Assembly (NCBI RefSeq): GCF_014397785.1
Contig: NZ_VZQQ01000001.1
Span: 450,145 to 514,144, forward strand
Source: Paraburkholderia podalyriae
Lineage (GTDB): Bacteria; Pseudomonadota; Gammaproteobacteria; Burkholderiales; Burkholderiaceae
Direction: 5' to 3'
Length of the DNA: 64,000 nucleotides
Each line of letters opens with the position of its first letter. Position 1 is the first letter of the stretch. Shown one piece after another: positions 1-7,811 of this stretch. Below the pieces are notes generated by a model. That model saw only the letters and a program-made list of their open reading frames with translations. It searched no databases and was not told the DNA's origin. The translations under genes and the position numbers were made by a program.

Positions 1-780
1 CGGTTCGACGACCGGGCGGCAGGTGAACTGCACGGCATCGAGCCGCCGGCAATAGGGCGCCGGCAGCAGCGCGATGCCGACGCCGGCCAGCACCAGCGCC
101 GCCATGAAGTCCCAATGCCCGCTGCGTCCGACGATCGCGGGTGCAAAGCCCGCCGCGCGGCACGCGTTCAGCACGACGTCGTTCAACGCGAGGCTCTCGC
201 CGTAAAACACGAACGGCTCGTTCGCGAGTTGCGCGAGCGGCACTTCGTTCAATCCGTCCCAACGCGAGCCGGTACGCGCGACGAGCCACAGCAGCTGGCG
301 CGACATCGGCAGCACGTCGATGCTGTCGGGGTCGACCGGCTGCAGCACGCCGCCCAGTTCCAGTTCGCCGTTGATCAGCGCTGCCTCGATCGCGCGCGAG
401 CCCTGCTCGAACAGCTTCAGCTCGATCTTCGGATAGCGCTGGCGGAATGCGGCGATTGCGGGCGTGAACAGCGCACCGCCCATCGGCGGGATGCCGATTG
501 CCAGTTCGCCGCGCCCGAGCGTGTCGAGATCGTTCAGCTCGGCCTGCAGTTGCGCATGCGCTGCCAGCACATCCTGGCCGCGCTGATAGACGATCCGGCC
601 GACGTCGGTCAGCACCATCTGGCGGCCGTCGCGCAGCAGCAGCGGCGAGCCGATCTCGTCCTCAAGCGACTTGACCATCTTGCTGATGGTCGGCTGCGTG
701 ACGAACATCTGCTCGGCGGCGACGGTGAAGCTCTGTTGACGGACCACTTCGACGAAATAGCGCAGCGCACGGAGTTCCAT
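1..780 (-). CDS. LysR-family transcriptional regulator (3' end cut by window edge)
   Basis: DNA-binding regulator of the LysR family. The first ~60 residues form the winged helix-turn-helix: it opens MELRALRYFVEVVRQQSF, and TQPTISKMVKSLE is the recognition-helix region. The remaining ~200 residues match the periplasmic-binding-like effector domain (RGELAIGIPPMGG; LAQLANEPFVFYGE). 260 codons are visible and LysR proteins are usually about 300 residues, so roughly 40 C-terminal residues lie outside the window. The ATG at 778-780 is chosen because the LysR consensus begins right there. The upstream region holds strong dyads, consistent with autoregulation. The target genes and effector cannot be told from sequence. 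The fold assignment is secure. Confidence 0.93.
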   Translation of the reverse strand, partial: MELRALRYFVEVVRQQSFTVAAEQMFVTQPTISKMVKSLEDEIGSPLLLRDGRQMVLTDVGRIVYQRGQDVLAAHAQLQAELNDLDTLGRGELAIGIPPMGGALFTPAIAAFRQRYPKIELKLFEQGSRAIEAALINGELELGGVLQPVDPDSIDVLPMSRQLLWLVARTGSRWDGLNEVPLAQLANEPFVFYGESLALNDVVLNACRAAGFAPAIVGRSGHWDFMAALVLAGVGIALLPAPYCRRLDAVQFTCRPVVEP

Positions 781-793
781 GATCGCCCCTCGA

Positions 794-832
794 ATTCCAG
801 TTTGGAATGACTTCGATGATTGTAAGTCATTC
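794..832. promoter_or_regulatory. Overlapping inverted repeats upstream of the LysR gene (candidate operator)
   Basis: Two perfect dyads overlap here. ATTCCA-GTT-TGGAAT spans 794-808. GAATGACTT at 805-813 pairs with AAGTCATTC at 824-832. They sit 14-52 bases upstream of the LysR start codon, where LysR proteins usually bind to repress their own gene. That they bind this protein is inference. The remaining sequence to about 1020 shows no gene. Confidence 0.5.
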
Positions 833-1027
833 TGTTTATGCGGCGGCGCACCCGATACTCCGTCGCATCCGATGTCAGCCAGGCACTGTCGAAGCGCCAC
901 TGGATCTCGCTGTCGGTCGGCGCGACAGTGGGCATTCTGGTCGGCGAAATCGTGCTCGCGTTCGTGCCGCGGCGCACGCGGCTCGCGCGCGCAGCGCCAT
1001 CTGGCGCGCGCCGAAGTCATCTCGATT

Positions 1028-1036
1028 TGCTACAAT
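1028..1036 (+). promoter_or_regulatory. Extended -10 promoter of ahcY
   Basis: TACAAT at 1031-1036 is preceded by TG at 1028-1029, giving an extended -10 element (TGcTACAAT). No good -35 is visible, which is typical of extended -10 promoters. Transcription would start near 1043, right at the 5' edge of the SAH riboswitch. Confidence 0.6.
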
Positions 1037-1044
1037 CGCCGTTC

Positions 1045-1112
1045 GTCTTCGAGGAGCGTTGCGACGGGTACCGCGAATCCGCATTCGCCGGCCGCCCGCC
1101 AGGCTCGAAGGC
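1045..1112 (+). promoter_or_regulatory. S-adenosylhomocysteine (SAH) riboswitch
   Basis: The conserved GAGGAGCG core (1051-1058) followed by TTGCGACG, and the conserved AGGCTCG (1101-1107), match the SAH riboswitch class known upstream of ahcY in proteobacteria. P1 is formed by 1045-1053 pairing with 1104-1112 (one G-U). An inner hairpin pairs GCGAAT (1073-1078) with ATTCGC (1083-1088). The RNA senses SAH and is known to turn on genes that recycle it. About 70 bases downstream an AT-rich hairpin (1181-1186 with 1197-1202) runs into the ribosome site at 1200-1207, a possible expression platform. Confidence 0.9.
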
Positions 1113-1212
1113 TTCAATTGGCAGCATGGAACACGCCTCGCGCGATTCCGAACGCTGCCTCAAACCGCGCTCACGTCACATTTCTAGTCATTTTCTTAGA
1201 AAGGAGGGCGTG

Positions 1213-2631
1213 ATGAACGCCGCAGTCATCGATTCCCAGAACCAGGATTACGTTGTTGCCGACATGTCGCTCGCCGGCTGGGGCCGCAAGGAACTCACGA
1301 TCGCCGAGACCGAAATGCCCGGCCTCATGCAGACGCGCGAAGAGTACCAGGCGCGGCAGCCGCTGAAGGGCGCGCGCGTCGCCGGCTCGCTGCACATGAC
1401 GATCCAGACCGGCGTGCTGATCGAGACGCTGACCGCGCTCGGCGCGGACGTGCGCTGGGCCTCGTGCAACATCTTCTCGACCCAGGACCATGCCGCCGCC
1501 GCGATCGCGCAGGCCGGCACGCCGGTGTTCGCGTTCAAGGGCGAATCGCTCGACGAATACTGGGAGTTCTCGCACCGCATCTTCGAATGGCCGAACGGCG
1601 AGTTCGCCAACATGATTCTCGACGACGGTGGCGACGCGACGCTGCTGCTGATCCTCGGCTCGAAGGCCGAGAAAGACCGCTCGGTGATCGCCAAGCCGAC
1701 CAACGAGGAAGAAGTCGCGCTGTACAAGTCGATCGCCGCGCACCTCGAGATCGACCCGACGTGGTACTCGAAGCGCCTCGCCGCAATCAAGGGCGTCACC
1801 GAAGAAACCACGACCGGCGTGCACCGTCTGTACCAGATGGAAAAGGAAGGCCGCCTGCCGTTCCCGGCCATCAACGTCAACGACTCGGTCACGAAGTCGA
1901 AGTTCGACAACCTGTATGGCTGCCGCGAGTCGCTCGTCGACGGCATCAAGCGCGCGACCGATGTGATGATCGCGGGCAAGATCGCGGTCGTGGCCGGTTA
2001 CGGCGACGTGGGCAAGGGCTGCGCGCAATCGCTGCGCGGTCTGGGCGCGACCGTGTGGGTCACCGAAATCGATCCGATCTGCGCGCTGCAGGCGGCCATG
2101 GAAGGCTACCGCGTCGTGACGATGGAATACGCGGCCGACAAGGCCGACATCTTCGTGACCGCGACCGGCAACTACCATGTGATCAACCACGATCACATGA
2201 AGGCGATGCGTCATAACGCGATCGTCTGCAACATCGGCCACTTCGACTCCGAAATCGACGTCGCGTCGACCCGTCAGTACCAGTGGGAAAACATCAAGCC
2301 GCAAGTCGACCACATCATTTTCCCGGACGGCAAGCGCGTGATCCTGCTGGCCGAAGGTCGTCTCGTGAACCTGGGCTGCGCGACGGGCCACCCGTCGTTC
2401 GTGATGTCGAACTCGTTCACGAACCAGACGCTTGCGCAGATCGAACTGTTCACGCAGGGCGCGAAGTACGAGAACAAGGTGTACGTGCTGCCGAAGCATC
2501 TGGACGAGAAGGTCGCGCGTCTGCATCTGGCGCGCATCGGCGCGAACCTGACCGTGCTGTCCGATGCGCAGGCCGGCTACATCGGCGTCGACAAGAACGG
2601 TCCGTTCAAGCCGAACCACTACCGCTACTAA
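1213..2631 (+). CDS. ahcY: Adenosylhomocysteinase
   Basis: Hydrolyses S-adenosylhomocysteine to adenosine and homocysteine in the cytosol, using bound NAD. It relieves SAH inhibition of methyltransferases. The 473-residue protein has the Rossmann NAD motif GYGDVGKG near residue 262 and ends in KPNHYRY, the canonical family C-terminus. The reading frame is open far upstream, but the ATG at 1213 is preceded by AAGGAGG and the protein there begins like known SahH, so the longer form is rejected. It lies under the SAH riboswitch and leads an apparent operon with a small membrane protein and metF, so the methyl cycle is regulated as a unit. Confidence 0.98.
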   Translation: MNAAVIDSQNQDYVVADMSLAGWGRKELTIAETEMPGLMQTREEYQARQPLKGARVAGSLHMTIQTGVLIETLTALGADVRWASCNIFSTQDHAAAAIAQAGTPVFAFKGESLDEYWEFSHRIFEWPNGEFANMILDDGGDATLLLILGSKAEKDRSVIAKPTNEEEVALYKSIAAHLEIDPTWYSKRLAAIKGVTEETTTGVHRLYQMEKEGRLPFPAINVNDSVTKSKFDNLYGCRESLVDGIKRATDVMIAGKIAVVAGYGDVGKGCAQSLRGLGATVWVTEIDPICALQAAMEGYRVVTMEYAADKADIFVTATGNYHVINHDHMKAMRHNAIVCNIGHFDSEIDVASTRQYQWENIKPQVDHIIFPDGKRVILLAEGRLVNLGCATGHPSFVMSNSFTNQTLAQIELFTQGAKYENKVYVLPKHLDEKVARLHLARIGANLTVLSDAQAGYIGVDKNGPFKPNHYRY

Positions 2632-2717
2632 GCACGCGCCCGCCCGCGGGTTCGATGCGCGCTTCGGCGTGCCGGGCCACGCGGGCGGCGCTGCAAGCTT
2701 GACGGTCTGATCCCGGG

Positions 2718-2740
2718 GCGGCGCGCAATGCGCCGCTTTG
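2718..2740 (+). terminator. Hairpin between ahcY and the membrane-protein gene
   Basis: GCGGCGC (2718-2724) pairs perfectly with GCGCCGC (2730-2736) around a five-base loop and is followed by TTTG. The T-tract is short, so it may only attenuate transcription into the downstream genes. Confidence 0.4.
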
Positions 2741-2805
2741 TTCGCCAGCGCCGCTTTCCGTTTGCTGGACATCTTCTCCGCACAGGTGCTTACAAGGAGT
2801 TCTAC

Positions 2806-3159
2806 ATGACCGTGCTGCTGACCTGGCTCATCAACGCGCTCGCGCTGCTGATCATCACCTACATCGTTCCGTCGATCCATATCCGTAGCTTCGGCACCGC
2901 GCTGATCGTCGCGATCGTGCTCGGTCTCATCAATGCGGTTCTGCGGCCGCTGCTGATCCTGCTGACGCTGCCCGTCACGATCCTCACGCTCGGACTCTTC
3001 ATTCTGGTCGTCAATGCGCTGTGCTTCTGGCTGTGCGCGTCGCTGCTGAAGGGCTTCGAGGTGGCGGGCTTCTGGTCGGCGTTCTTCGGCTCGATCCTGT
3101 ACAGCATCGTGTCGTGGCTGCTGTCCGCGCTCATTTTCGGCAACCGCAGTCTAGGTTGA
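2806..3159 (+). CDS. Small four-helix membrane protein (YvlD / phage-holin IV-like family)
   Basis: A 117-residue integral membrane protein with four hydrophobic segments, about residues 3-20, 27-50, 54-78 and 88-112. The LGLINAVLRPLLILLTLPVT stretch is typical of the YvlD/DUF family often labelled phage holin family 4. Despite the name these are chromosomal inner-membrane proteins of unknown function. The ATG at 2806 has AAGGAG at 2794-2799; the longer in-frame reading lacks this and would add a non-conserved leader. It sits between ahcY and metF with 11 bases to metF, so it is probably co-transcribed. A direct role in methionine metabolism is not evident. Confidence 0.85.
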   Translation: MTVLLTWLINALALLIITYIVPSIHIRSFGTALIVAIVLGLINAVLRPLLILLTLPVTILTLGLFILVVNALCFWLCASLLKGFEVAGFWSAFFGSILYSIVSWLLSALIFGNRSLG

Positions 3160-3170
3160 CCTCTTTGACT

Positions 3171-4001
3171 ATGAATCCGATCGAACTCTCATTCGAATTC
3201 TTCCCGCCGAAAACGCAGGAAGGCATCGACAAACTGCGCGCGACGCGCGCGCAACTCGTGTCGCTCAAGCCCAAGTTCGTGTCCGTCACGTTCGGCGCCG
3301 GCGGCTCGACCCAGCAAGGCACGCTCGATACCGTCATCGACATGGCGAAGGAAGGGCTCGAGGCGGCGCCGCATCTGTCGTGCATCGGCTCGTCGAGGGA
3401 AAGCCTGCGCGCGATCCTGGGCGAGTACCGCGCGCATGGCATCCGCCATATCGTCGCGCTGCGCGGCGATCTGCCCTCGGGCATGGGCGCGTTCGGCGAG
3501 CTGCGCTATGCGTCGGAGCTGGTCAGCTTCATCCGTGCCGAGTTCGGCGACTGGTTCTGGATCGACGTGGCGGGCTACCCGGAATACCATCCGCAGGCGC
3601 GCTCGCCGCGTCACGATCTCGAAAACTTCGCGCGCAAGGTGAAAGCCGGCGCGAACTCGGCGATCACGCAGTACTTTTTCAACGCGGACGCGTACTTCCG
3701 TTTCGTCGACGATGCGCGCCAGCTCGGCGTCGACGTGCCGATCGTGCCCGGCATCATGCCGATCACGAACTTTTCGCAGCTGATGCGCTTCTCCGAAATG
3801 TGCGGCGCCGAAGTGCCGCGCTGGATCGCGCGCCGGCTCGAGAGCTTCGGCGACGATCGCGAGTCGATCCGCGCGTTCGGCCTCGACGTGGTGACGGATC
3901 TGTGTCAACGGCTCGTCGACGCGAAGGTGCCCGGCCTGCACTTCTATACGCTGAACGCTGCCGCATCGACCAAGGCGATCTGCGAACGGCTTGGCGTGTA
4001 A
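3171..4001 (+). CDS. metF: 5,10-methylenetetrahydrofolate reductase
   Basis: FAD enzyme that reduces methylene-THF to methyl-THF, the methyl donor for methionine synthesis. The 276-residue TIM-barrel protein starts MNPIELSFEFFPPKT, where SFEFFPPK is the hallmark N-terminal strand, followed by VSVTFGAGGST (folate/FAD site) and ALRGDLP. The ATG at 3171 is used because the family motif begins six residues later. The gene closes the ahcY operon: AhcY makes homocysteine and MetF supplies the methyl group to remethylate it, so both should respond to the upstream riboswitch. Confidence 0.97.
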   Translation: MNPIELSFEFFPPKTQEGIDKLRATRAQLVSLKPKFVSVTFGAGGSTQQGTLDTVIDMAKEGLEAAPHLSCIGSSRESLRAILGEYRAHGIRHIVALRGDLPSGMGAFGELRYASELVSFIRAEFGDWFWIDVAGYPEYHPQARSPRHDLENFARKVKAGANSAITQYFFNADAYFRFVDDARQLGVDVPIVPGIMPITNFSQLMRFSEMCGAEVPRWIARRLESFGDDRESIRAFGLDVVTDLCQRLVDAKVPGLHFYTLNAAASTKAICERLGV

Positions 4002-4011
4002 CTGCCATGCC

Positions 4012-4036
4012 CCGCGCGGCCGCAACGGCCGCGCGG
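4012..4036 (+). terminator. Strong hairpin after metF
   Basis: An 11-bp perfect stem (4012-4022 with 4026-4036) closes a three-base loop. No T-run follows, so it is either a weak terminator or an mRNA-stabilising end. Confidence 0.5.
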
Positions 4037-4093
4037 TCTCCGCCAGTCTCGCGTGCGTGCGAAATTTGTCCCAAATAGCGTGGTAAGTCCCTG

Positions 4094-4122
4094 TTGAAGC
4101 TCATTTTTTGGCTGTCTATCAT
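4094..4122 (+). promoter_or_regulatory. Sigma-70-like promoter of the first binding-protein gene
   Basis: TTGAAG at 4094-4099 and TATCAT at 4117-4122 are separated by exactly 17 bases. Transcription would start about 30 bases before the ATG at 4161. Confidence 0.55.
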
Positions 4123-4160
4123 CGAAATGCAGCTACCCCGGCTGCTGTGCGGAGGACGAT

Positions 4161-5819
4161 ATGACAGTGACAAGAATGACTGCGGCACACCGACGGTTCG
4201 CGCTTCACCAGTTCTGCCTGCCGGCTCTCGCCGCGCTCGCGGTCGCCACGAGCGGCCTCGCGCCCACCGCGTCGCAGGCGGCCACGCTGCCCGACAAGAC
4301 GCTGATCTTCTGCTCCGAAGGCAGCCCGGCGGGCTTCGATACCGCGCAATACACGACCAGCGTCGAATTCAGCGCCGGCTCGTACACGGTCTATAACCGG
4401 CTCGTCGAATTTGCGCATGGCAGCACCGATATCGAGCCGGGCCTCGCCGAAAAATGGGACGTGTCGCCCGACGGCCTCACCTACACGTTCCATCTGCGCC
4501 GCGGCGTCAAATTCCAGACCACGTCGTACTTCAAGCCGACCCGAGAATTCAACGCGGACGACGTGGTGTTCACCTACGAGCGCATGCTCGATGCCGAGAA
4601 CCCGTTCCGCAAGGCGTATCCGGTCAATTTCCCGTACTTCAACGACCTCGGTCTCGCGAAGAACATCGCCAAAATCGAGAAGGTCGATCCGTACACGGTG
4701 CGCTTCACGCTGAAGGAAGTCGACGCGCCGTTCCTGCAGCAGATTGCGATGCCGTTCGCGTCGATCCTGTCGGCTGAATACACGGATCAGCTGCTCAAGG
4801 CGGGCAAGGCGTCCGACATCAACCAGTACCCGGTCGGCACCGGCCCGTTCATCTTCCGCAGTTACACGAAGGACGACACGATCCGCTTCGACGGCAATCC
4901 CGACTACTGGAAGCCGGGCGTCGCGAAAGTCGGCAAGCTGATCTTCGCGATCACCGTCGATCCGGCCGTGCGCCTGCAAAAGTTGAAGCGCGGCGAATGC
5001 CAGGTGATGAGCTATCCGCGCCCGGCCGACATCCCCACCGTGAAGGCCGATGCGTCGCTCGCGATGCCGAGCGAAGTGGGCTTCAACCTCGGCTATATCG
5101 CATACAACACGACCAAAAAGCCGCTCGACAACGCGCTAGTGCGCCGCGCGCTCGACATGTCGGTCAACAAGAAGGCGATCATCGACGCGGTCTATCAGGG
5201 CGCGGGCCAGGCCGCGACTAATCCGATGCCGCCGACGCAATGGGGCTACGACAAGAATCTGAAGGACGCGCCGTACGACGTCGACAAGGCGAAGGCGCTG
5301 CTGAAGCAGGCGGGCTACCCCGACGGCTTCGAGCTGACGCTGTGGGCGATGCCGGTGCAGCGGCCGTATAACCCTAACGCGCGCCTGATGGCCGAAATGC
5401 TGCAGTCGGACTGGGCGAAGATCGGCGTCAAGGTGAATATCGTCACCTACGAATGGGGCGAGTACATTCGCCGCGGGCACGCCGGCGAACATCAGGCGAT
5501 GCTGATCGGCTGGACGGGTGACTACGGCGACCCCGACAACTGGCTCGGCGTGTTGCTCGGCTGCGACGCGGTCAACGGCAGTAACTTCTCCAAGTGGTGC
5601 TACAAGCCCTATGACGATCTGATCAAGCAGGGCCGCAGCACCACCAACATGGCCGATCGCACTAAGGCCTATACGCAGGCTCAGGAAATCTTCAAGGACC
5701 AGGTGCCGTTCACGCCGATCGCGCATTCGACCGTCTATCAGCCGATCAGCAAGAACGTGACGGGCTTCAAGATCGATCCGTTCGGGCCGACTCAATTCCT
5801 GGAGGTCGGACTGAAGTAA
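4161..5819 (+). CDS. Dipeptide/oligopeptide ABC transporter substrate-binding protein, copy 1
   Basis: Periplasmic solute-binding protein of family 5 (DppA/OppA-like), 552 residues. A Sec signal peptide covers about residues 1-40 with cleavage after TASQA. The mature part has KTLIFCSEGSPAGFD, the EPGLAEKWDVSPDG motif, and NMPPTQWGYD-type ligand-pocket sequence (PMPPTQWGYD). GGAGGA lies just before the ATG. It is a close paralogue of the next gene (about three quarters identical by eye), so a local duplication has given one importer two receptors. The substrate is probably peptides, but heme precursors or other ligands are known for DppA relatives. Confidence 0.93.
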   Translation: MTVTRMTAAHRRFALHQFCLPALAALAVATSGLAPTASQAATLPDKTLIFCSEGSPAGFDTAQYTTSVEFSAGSYTVYNRLVEFAHGSTDIEPGLAEKWDVSPDGLTYTFHLRRGVKFQTTSYFKPTREFNADDVVFTYERMLDAENPFRKAYPVNFPYFNDLGLAKNIAKIEKVDPYTVRFTLKEVDAPFLQQIAMPFASILSAEYTDQLLKAGKASDINQYPVGTGPFIFRSYTKDDTIRFDGNPDYWKPGVAKVGKLIFAITVDPAVRLQKLKRGECQVMSYPRPADIPTVKADASLAMPSEVGFNLGYIAYNTTKKPLDNALVRRALDMSVNKKAIIDAVYQGAGQAATNPMPPTQWGYDKNLKDAPYDVDKAKALLKQAGYPDGFELTLWAMPVQRPYNPNARLMAEMLQSDWAKIGVKVNIVTYEWGEYIRRGHAGEHQAMLIGWTGDYGDPDNWLGVLLGCDAVNGSNFSKWCYKPYDDLIKQGRSTTNMADRTKAYTQAQEIFKDQVPFTPIAHSTVYQPISKNVTGFKIDPFGPTQFLEVGLK

Positions 5820-5952
5820 GCGGACGCGGCGCGTTTTTTGCACCGCTTTCGTCGCCGGGCGGCCCGAATGGGCTGGCCCAGCTCGCGGCAAAACCGCGGC
5901 AAAACGTTTGCACGAAGTGTTTCCTATCGTCAACAGAGGGATTTTGCTCCGC

Positions 5953-5981
5953 TTGGTGGCCGGGCCAAGCTCAAGTAATAT
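5953..5981 (+). promoter_or_regulatory. Promoter of the second binding-protein gene
   Basis: TTGGTG at 5953-5958 and TAATAT at 5976-5981 have a 17-base spacer, placing the start about 36 bases before the ATG. A GCCGGC-gcaa-GCCGGC hairpin (5990-6005) would lie in the leader, directly before the ribosome site. Confidence 0.5.
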
Positions 5982-6023
5982 CCCGCTACGCCGGCGCAAG
6001 CCGGCCCTGAACCTGGAGGAAAC

Positions 6024-7655
6024 ATGAAGCAAAACAATCTGTTGCGCGCCGCGCGTGTGACTACGCTCGTCGCTGCCGCAGCGGCATCCCTGCTTGGCGT
6101 GACGAGCGCGCAGGCCGCTGGGATCCCGAACAAGACCCTCGTTTACTGCTCGGAAGGCAGTCCCGCGGGCTTCGATCCGGCCCAATACACGACGGGCGTC
6201 GACTTCACGGCCAACACGTTCACCGTCTATAACCGCCTCGTCGAATTCGAGCGCGGCGGCACCAAGGTCGAGCCGGGCCTCGCGGAGAAGTGGGACGTGT
6301 CGCCCGATGGCAAGACCTATACGTTCCATCTGCGTCATGGCGTGAAGTTCCAGACGACTTCGTTCTTCAAGCCGACGCGCGAATTCAATGCGGACGACGT
6401 GGTCTTCTCGTTCCAGCGCATGCTCGACCCGAACCAGCCGTTCCGCAAGGCATATCCGGTGCAGTTCCCGTACTTCACCGACATGGGCCTCGACAAGCTG
6501 ATCACGAGCGTCGAGAAAGTCGATCCGTACACGGTCAAGTTCACGCTGAAGGAAGTCAACGCGCCGTTCATCCAGAATCTGGCGATGGAATACGCATCGA
6601 TCCTGTCGGCTGAATATGCGGATCAGCTGCTGAAGGCCGGCAAGGCCGCCGACATCAACCAGTTCCCGGTCGGCACCGGCCCGTTCATCTTCCGCAGCTA
6701 CACGAAGGACGCGACGATCCGTTTCGACGGCAACCCTGACTACTGGAAGCCGGGCGCGGTGAAGATCTCGAAGCTGATCTTCTCGATCACGCCAGACGCC
6801 GGCGTGCGCGTGCAGAAGATCAAGCGCGACGAATGCCAGGTGATGAGCTATCCGCGCCCGGCCGACATCGCGCCGCTGAAGGCCGAGCCGAACATCGACA
6901 TGCCGTCGCAGCCGGGCTTCAACCTCGGCTACCTCGCGTACAACGTGACGCACAAACCGGTCGACAAGCTCGAAGTGCGCCAGGCGCTCGACATGGCGAT
7001 CAACAAGAAGGCGATCATCGACTCGGTCTACCAGGGCGCGGGCCAGCTCGCGACGAACCCGATGCCGCCGACGCAATGGTCGTTCGTCAAGAACCTGCCG
7101 GCCGCCTCGTACGACGCGGCCAAGGCGAAGGATCTGCTCGCGAAGGCCGGCTACCCGAACGGCTTCGACATCACGCTGTGGGCGATGCCGGTGCAGCGCG
7201 CGTACAACCCGAACGCGCGTCTGATGGCGGAAATGATCCAGGCGGACTGGGCGAAGATCGGCGTGAAGGCGAAGATCGTCACGTACGAATGGGGTGAGTA
7301 CATCAAGCGCGCGCACGCGGGCGAAGACGACTCGATGCTGATCGGCTGGACCGGCGACAACGGCGATCCGGACAACTGGCTCGGCACGCTCCTCGGCTGC
7401 GAGGCGATCAACGGCAACAACTTCTCCAAGTGGTGCTACAAGCCGTTCGACGATCTGATCCAGAAGGGCCGCACGACGTCGGACGTGGCGACGCGCACGA
7501 AGATCTACGGCGACGCGCAGCATATTTTCGCGCAGCAACTGCCGTTCTCGCCGATTGCGCACTCGACCGTCTATCAGCCGGTCAGCAAGAAGGTGGTCGA
7601 CATGCGCATCGAACCGCTCGGCTACGCGCGCTTCGACGGTGTCAGCGTCAAGTAA
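6024..7655 (+). CDS. dppA: Dipeptide/oligopeptide ABC transporter substrate-binding protein, copy 2
   Basis: Family-5 periplasmic binding protein of 543 residues, paralogous to the preceding gene along its whole length. It has a signal peptide with cleavage after TSAQA (about residue 32), then KTLVYCSEGSPAGFD and EPGLAEKWDVSPDGKTY. GGAGG stands before the ATG. It is separated from the permease genes by a tandem repeat and a terminator-like hairpin, which would let binding protein be made in excess over the membrane complex, as is usual for these importers. Differences from copy 1 cluster in the ligand-facing region near ADIAPLKAEPNIDMPSQ, so specificity may differ. Confidence 0.94.
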   Translation: MKQNNLLRAARVTTLVAAAAASLLGVTSAQAAGIPNKTLVYCSEGSPAGFDPAQYTTGVDFTANTFTVYNRLVEFERGGTKVEPGLAEKWDVSPDGKTYTFHLRHGVKFQTTSFFKPTREFNADDVVFSFQRMLDPNQPFRKAYPVQFPYFTDMGLDKLITSVEKVDPYTVKFTLKEVNAPFIQNLAMEYASILSAEYADQLLKAGKAADINQFPVGTGPFIFRSYTKDATIRFDGNPDYWKPGAVKISKLIFSITPDAGVRVQKIKRDECQVMSYPRPADIAPLKAEPNIDMPSQPGFNLGYLAYNVTHKPVDKLEVRQALDMAINKKAIIDSVYQGAGQLATNPMPPTQWSFVKNLPAASYDAAKAKDLLAKAGYPNGFDITLWAMPVQRAYNPNARLMAEMIQADWAKIGVKAKIVTYEWGEYIKRAHAGEDDSMLIGWTGDNGDPDNWLGTLLGCEAINGNNFSKWCYKPFDDLIQKGRTTSDVATRTKIYGDAQHIFAQQLPFSPIAHSTVYQPVSKKVVDMRIEPLGYARFDGVSVK

Positions 7656-7663
7656 TCCGTAAA

Positions 7664-7706
7664 GTTCGCACAGTAGGCCGCAATACAGTACGCCGCAACA
7701 CAGTAC
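7664..7706. repeat. Tandem 15-bp repeat downstream of dppA
   Basis: GCCGCAATACAGTAC (7677-7691) is directly followed by GCCGCAACACAGTAC (7692-7706), 14 of 15 identical. A degenerate 13-base copy, GTTCGCACAGTAG, precedes them at 7664-7676. Confidence 0.8.
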
Positions 7707-7741
7707 ACTTTTCGCACGGTTAGAAAACTGGTCGAAATGGT

Positions 7742-7785
7742 CCGGCGACCGGGGTCACGAGCCCTCGTCGCCGGTTGCGTTTTTT
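7742..7785 (+). terminator. Attenuator-like terminator before dppB
   Basis: CCGGCGAC (7742-7749) pairs with GTCGCCGG (7767-7774), with an inner GGG/CCC pairing, and a T6 run follows at 7780-7785. Partial readthrough would explain low permease relative to binding protein. Confidence 0.6.
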
Positions 7786-7811
7786 CATCACCAGTACCAT
7801 GGGAGCGAACC

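Noticed and set aside
1171..2880. 569-codon open frame antisense to ahcY
   Set aside because: ahcY is certain on the other strand and the antisense translation has no recognisable domain.
5136..7562. 808-codon open frame antisense to the two binding-protein genes
   Set aside because: It is the shadow of two certain genes in GC-rich DNA: strong Arg/Val/Asp bias, no family motif, no ribosome site.
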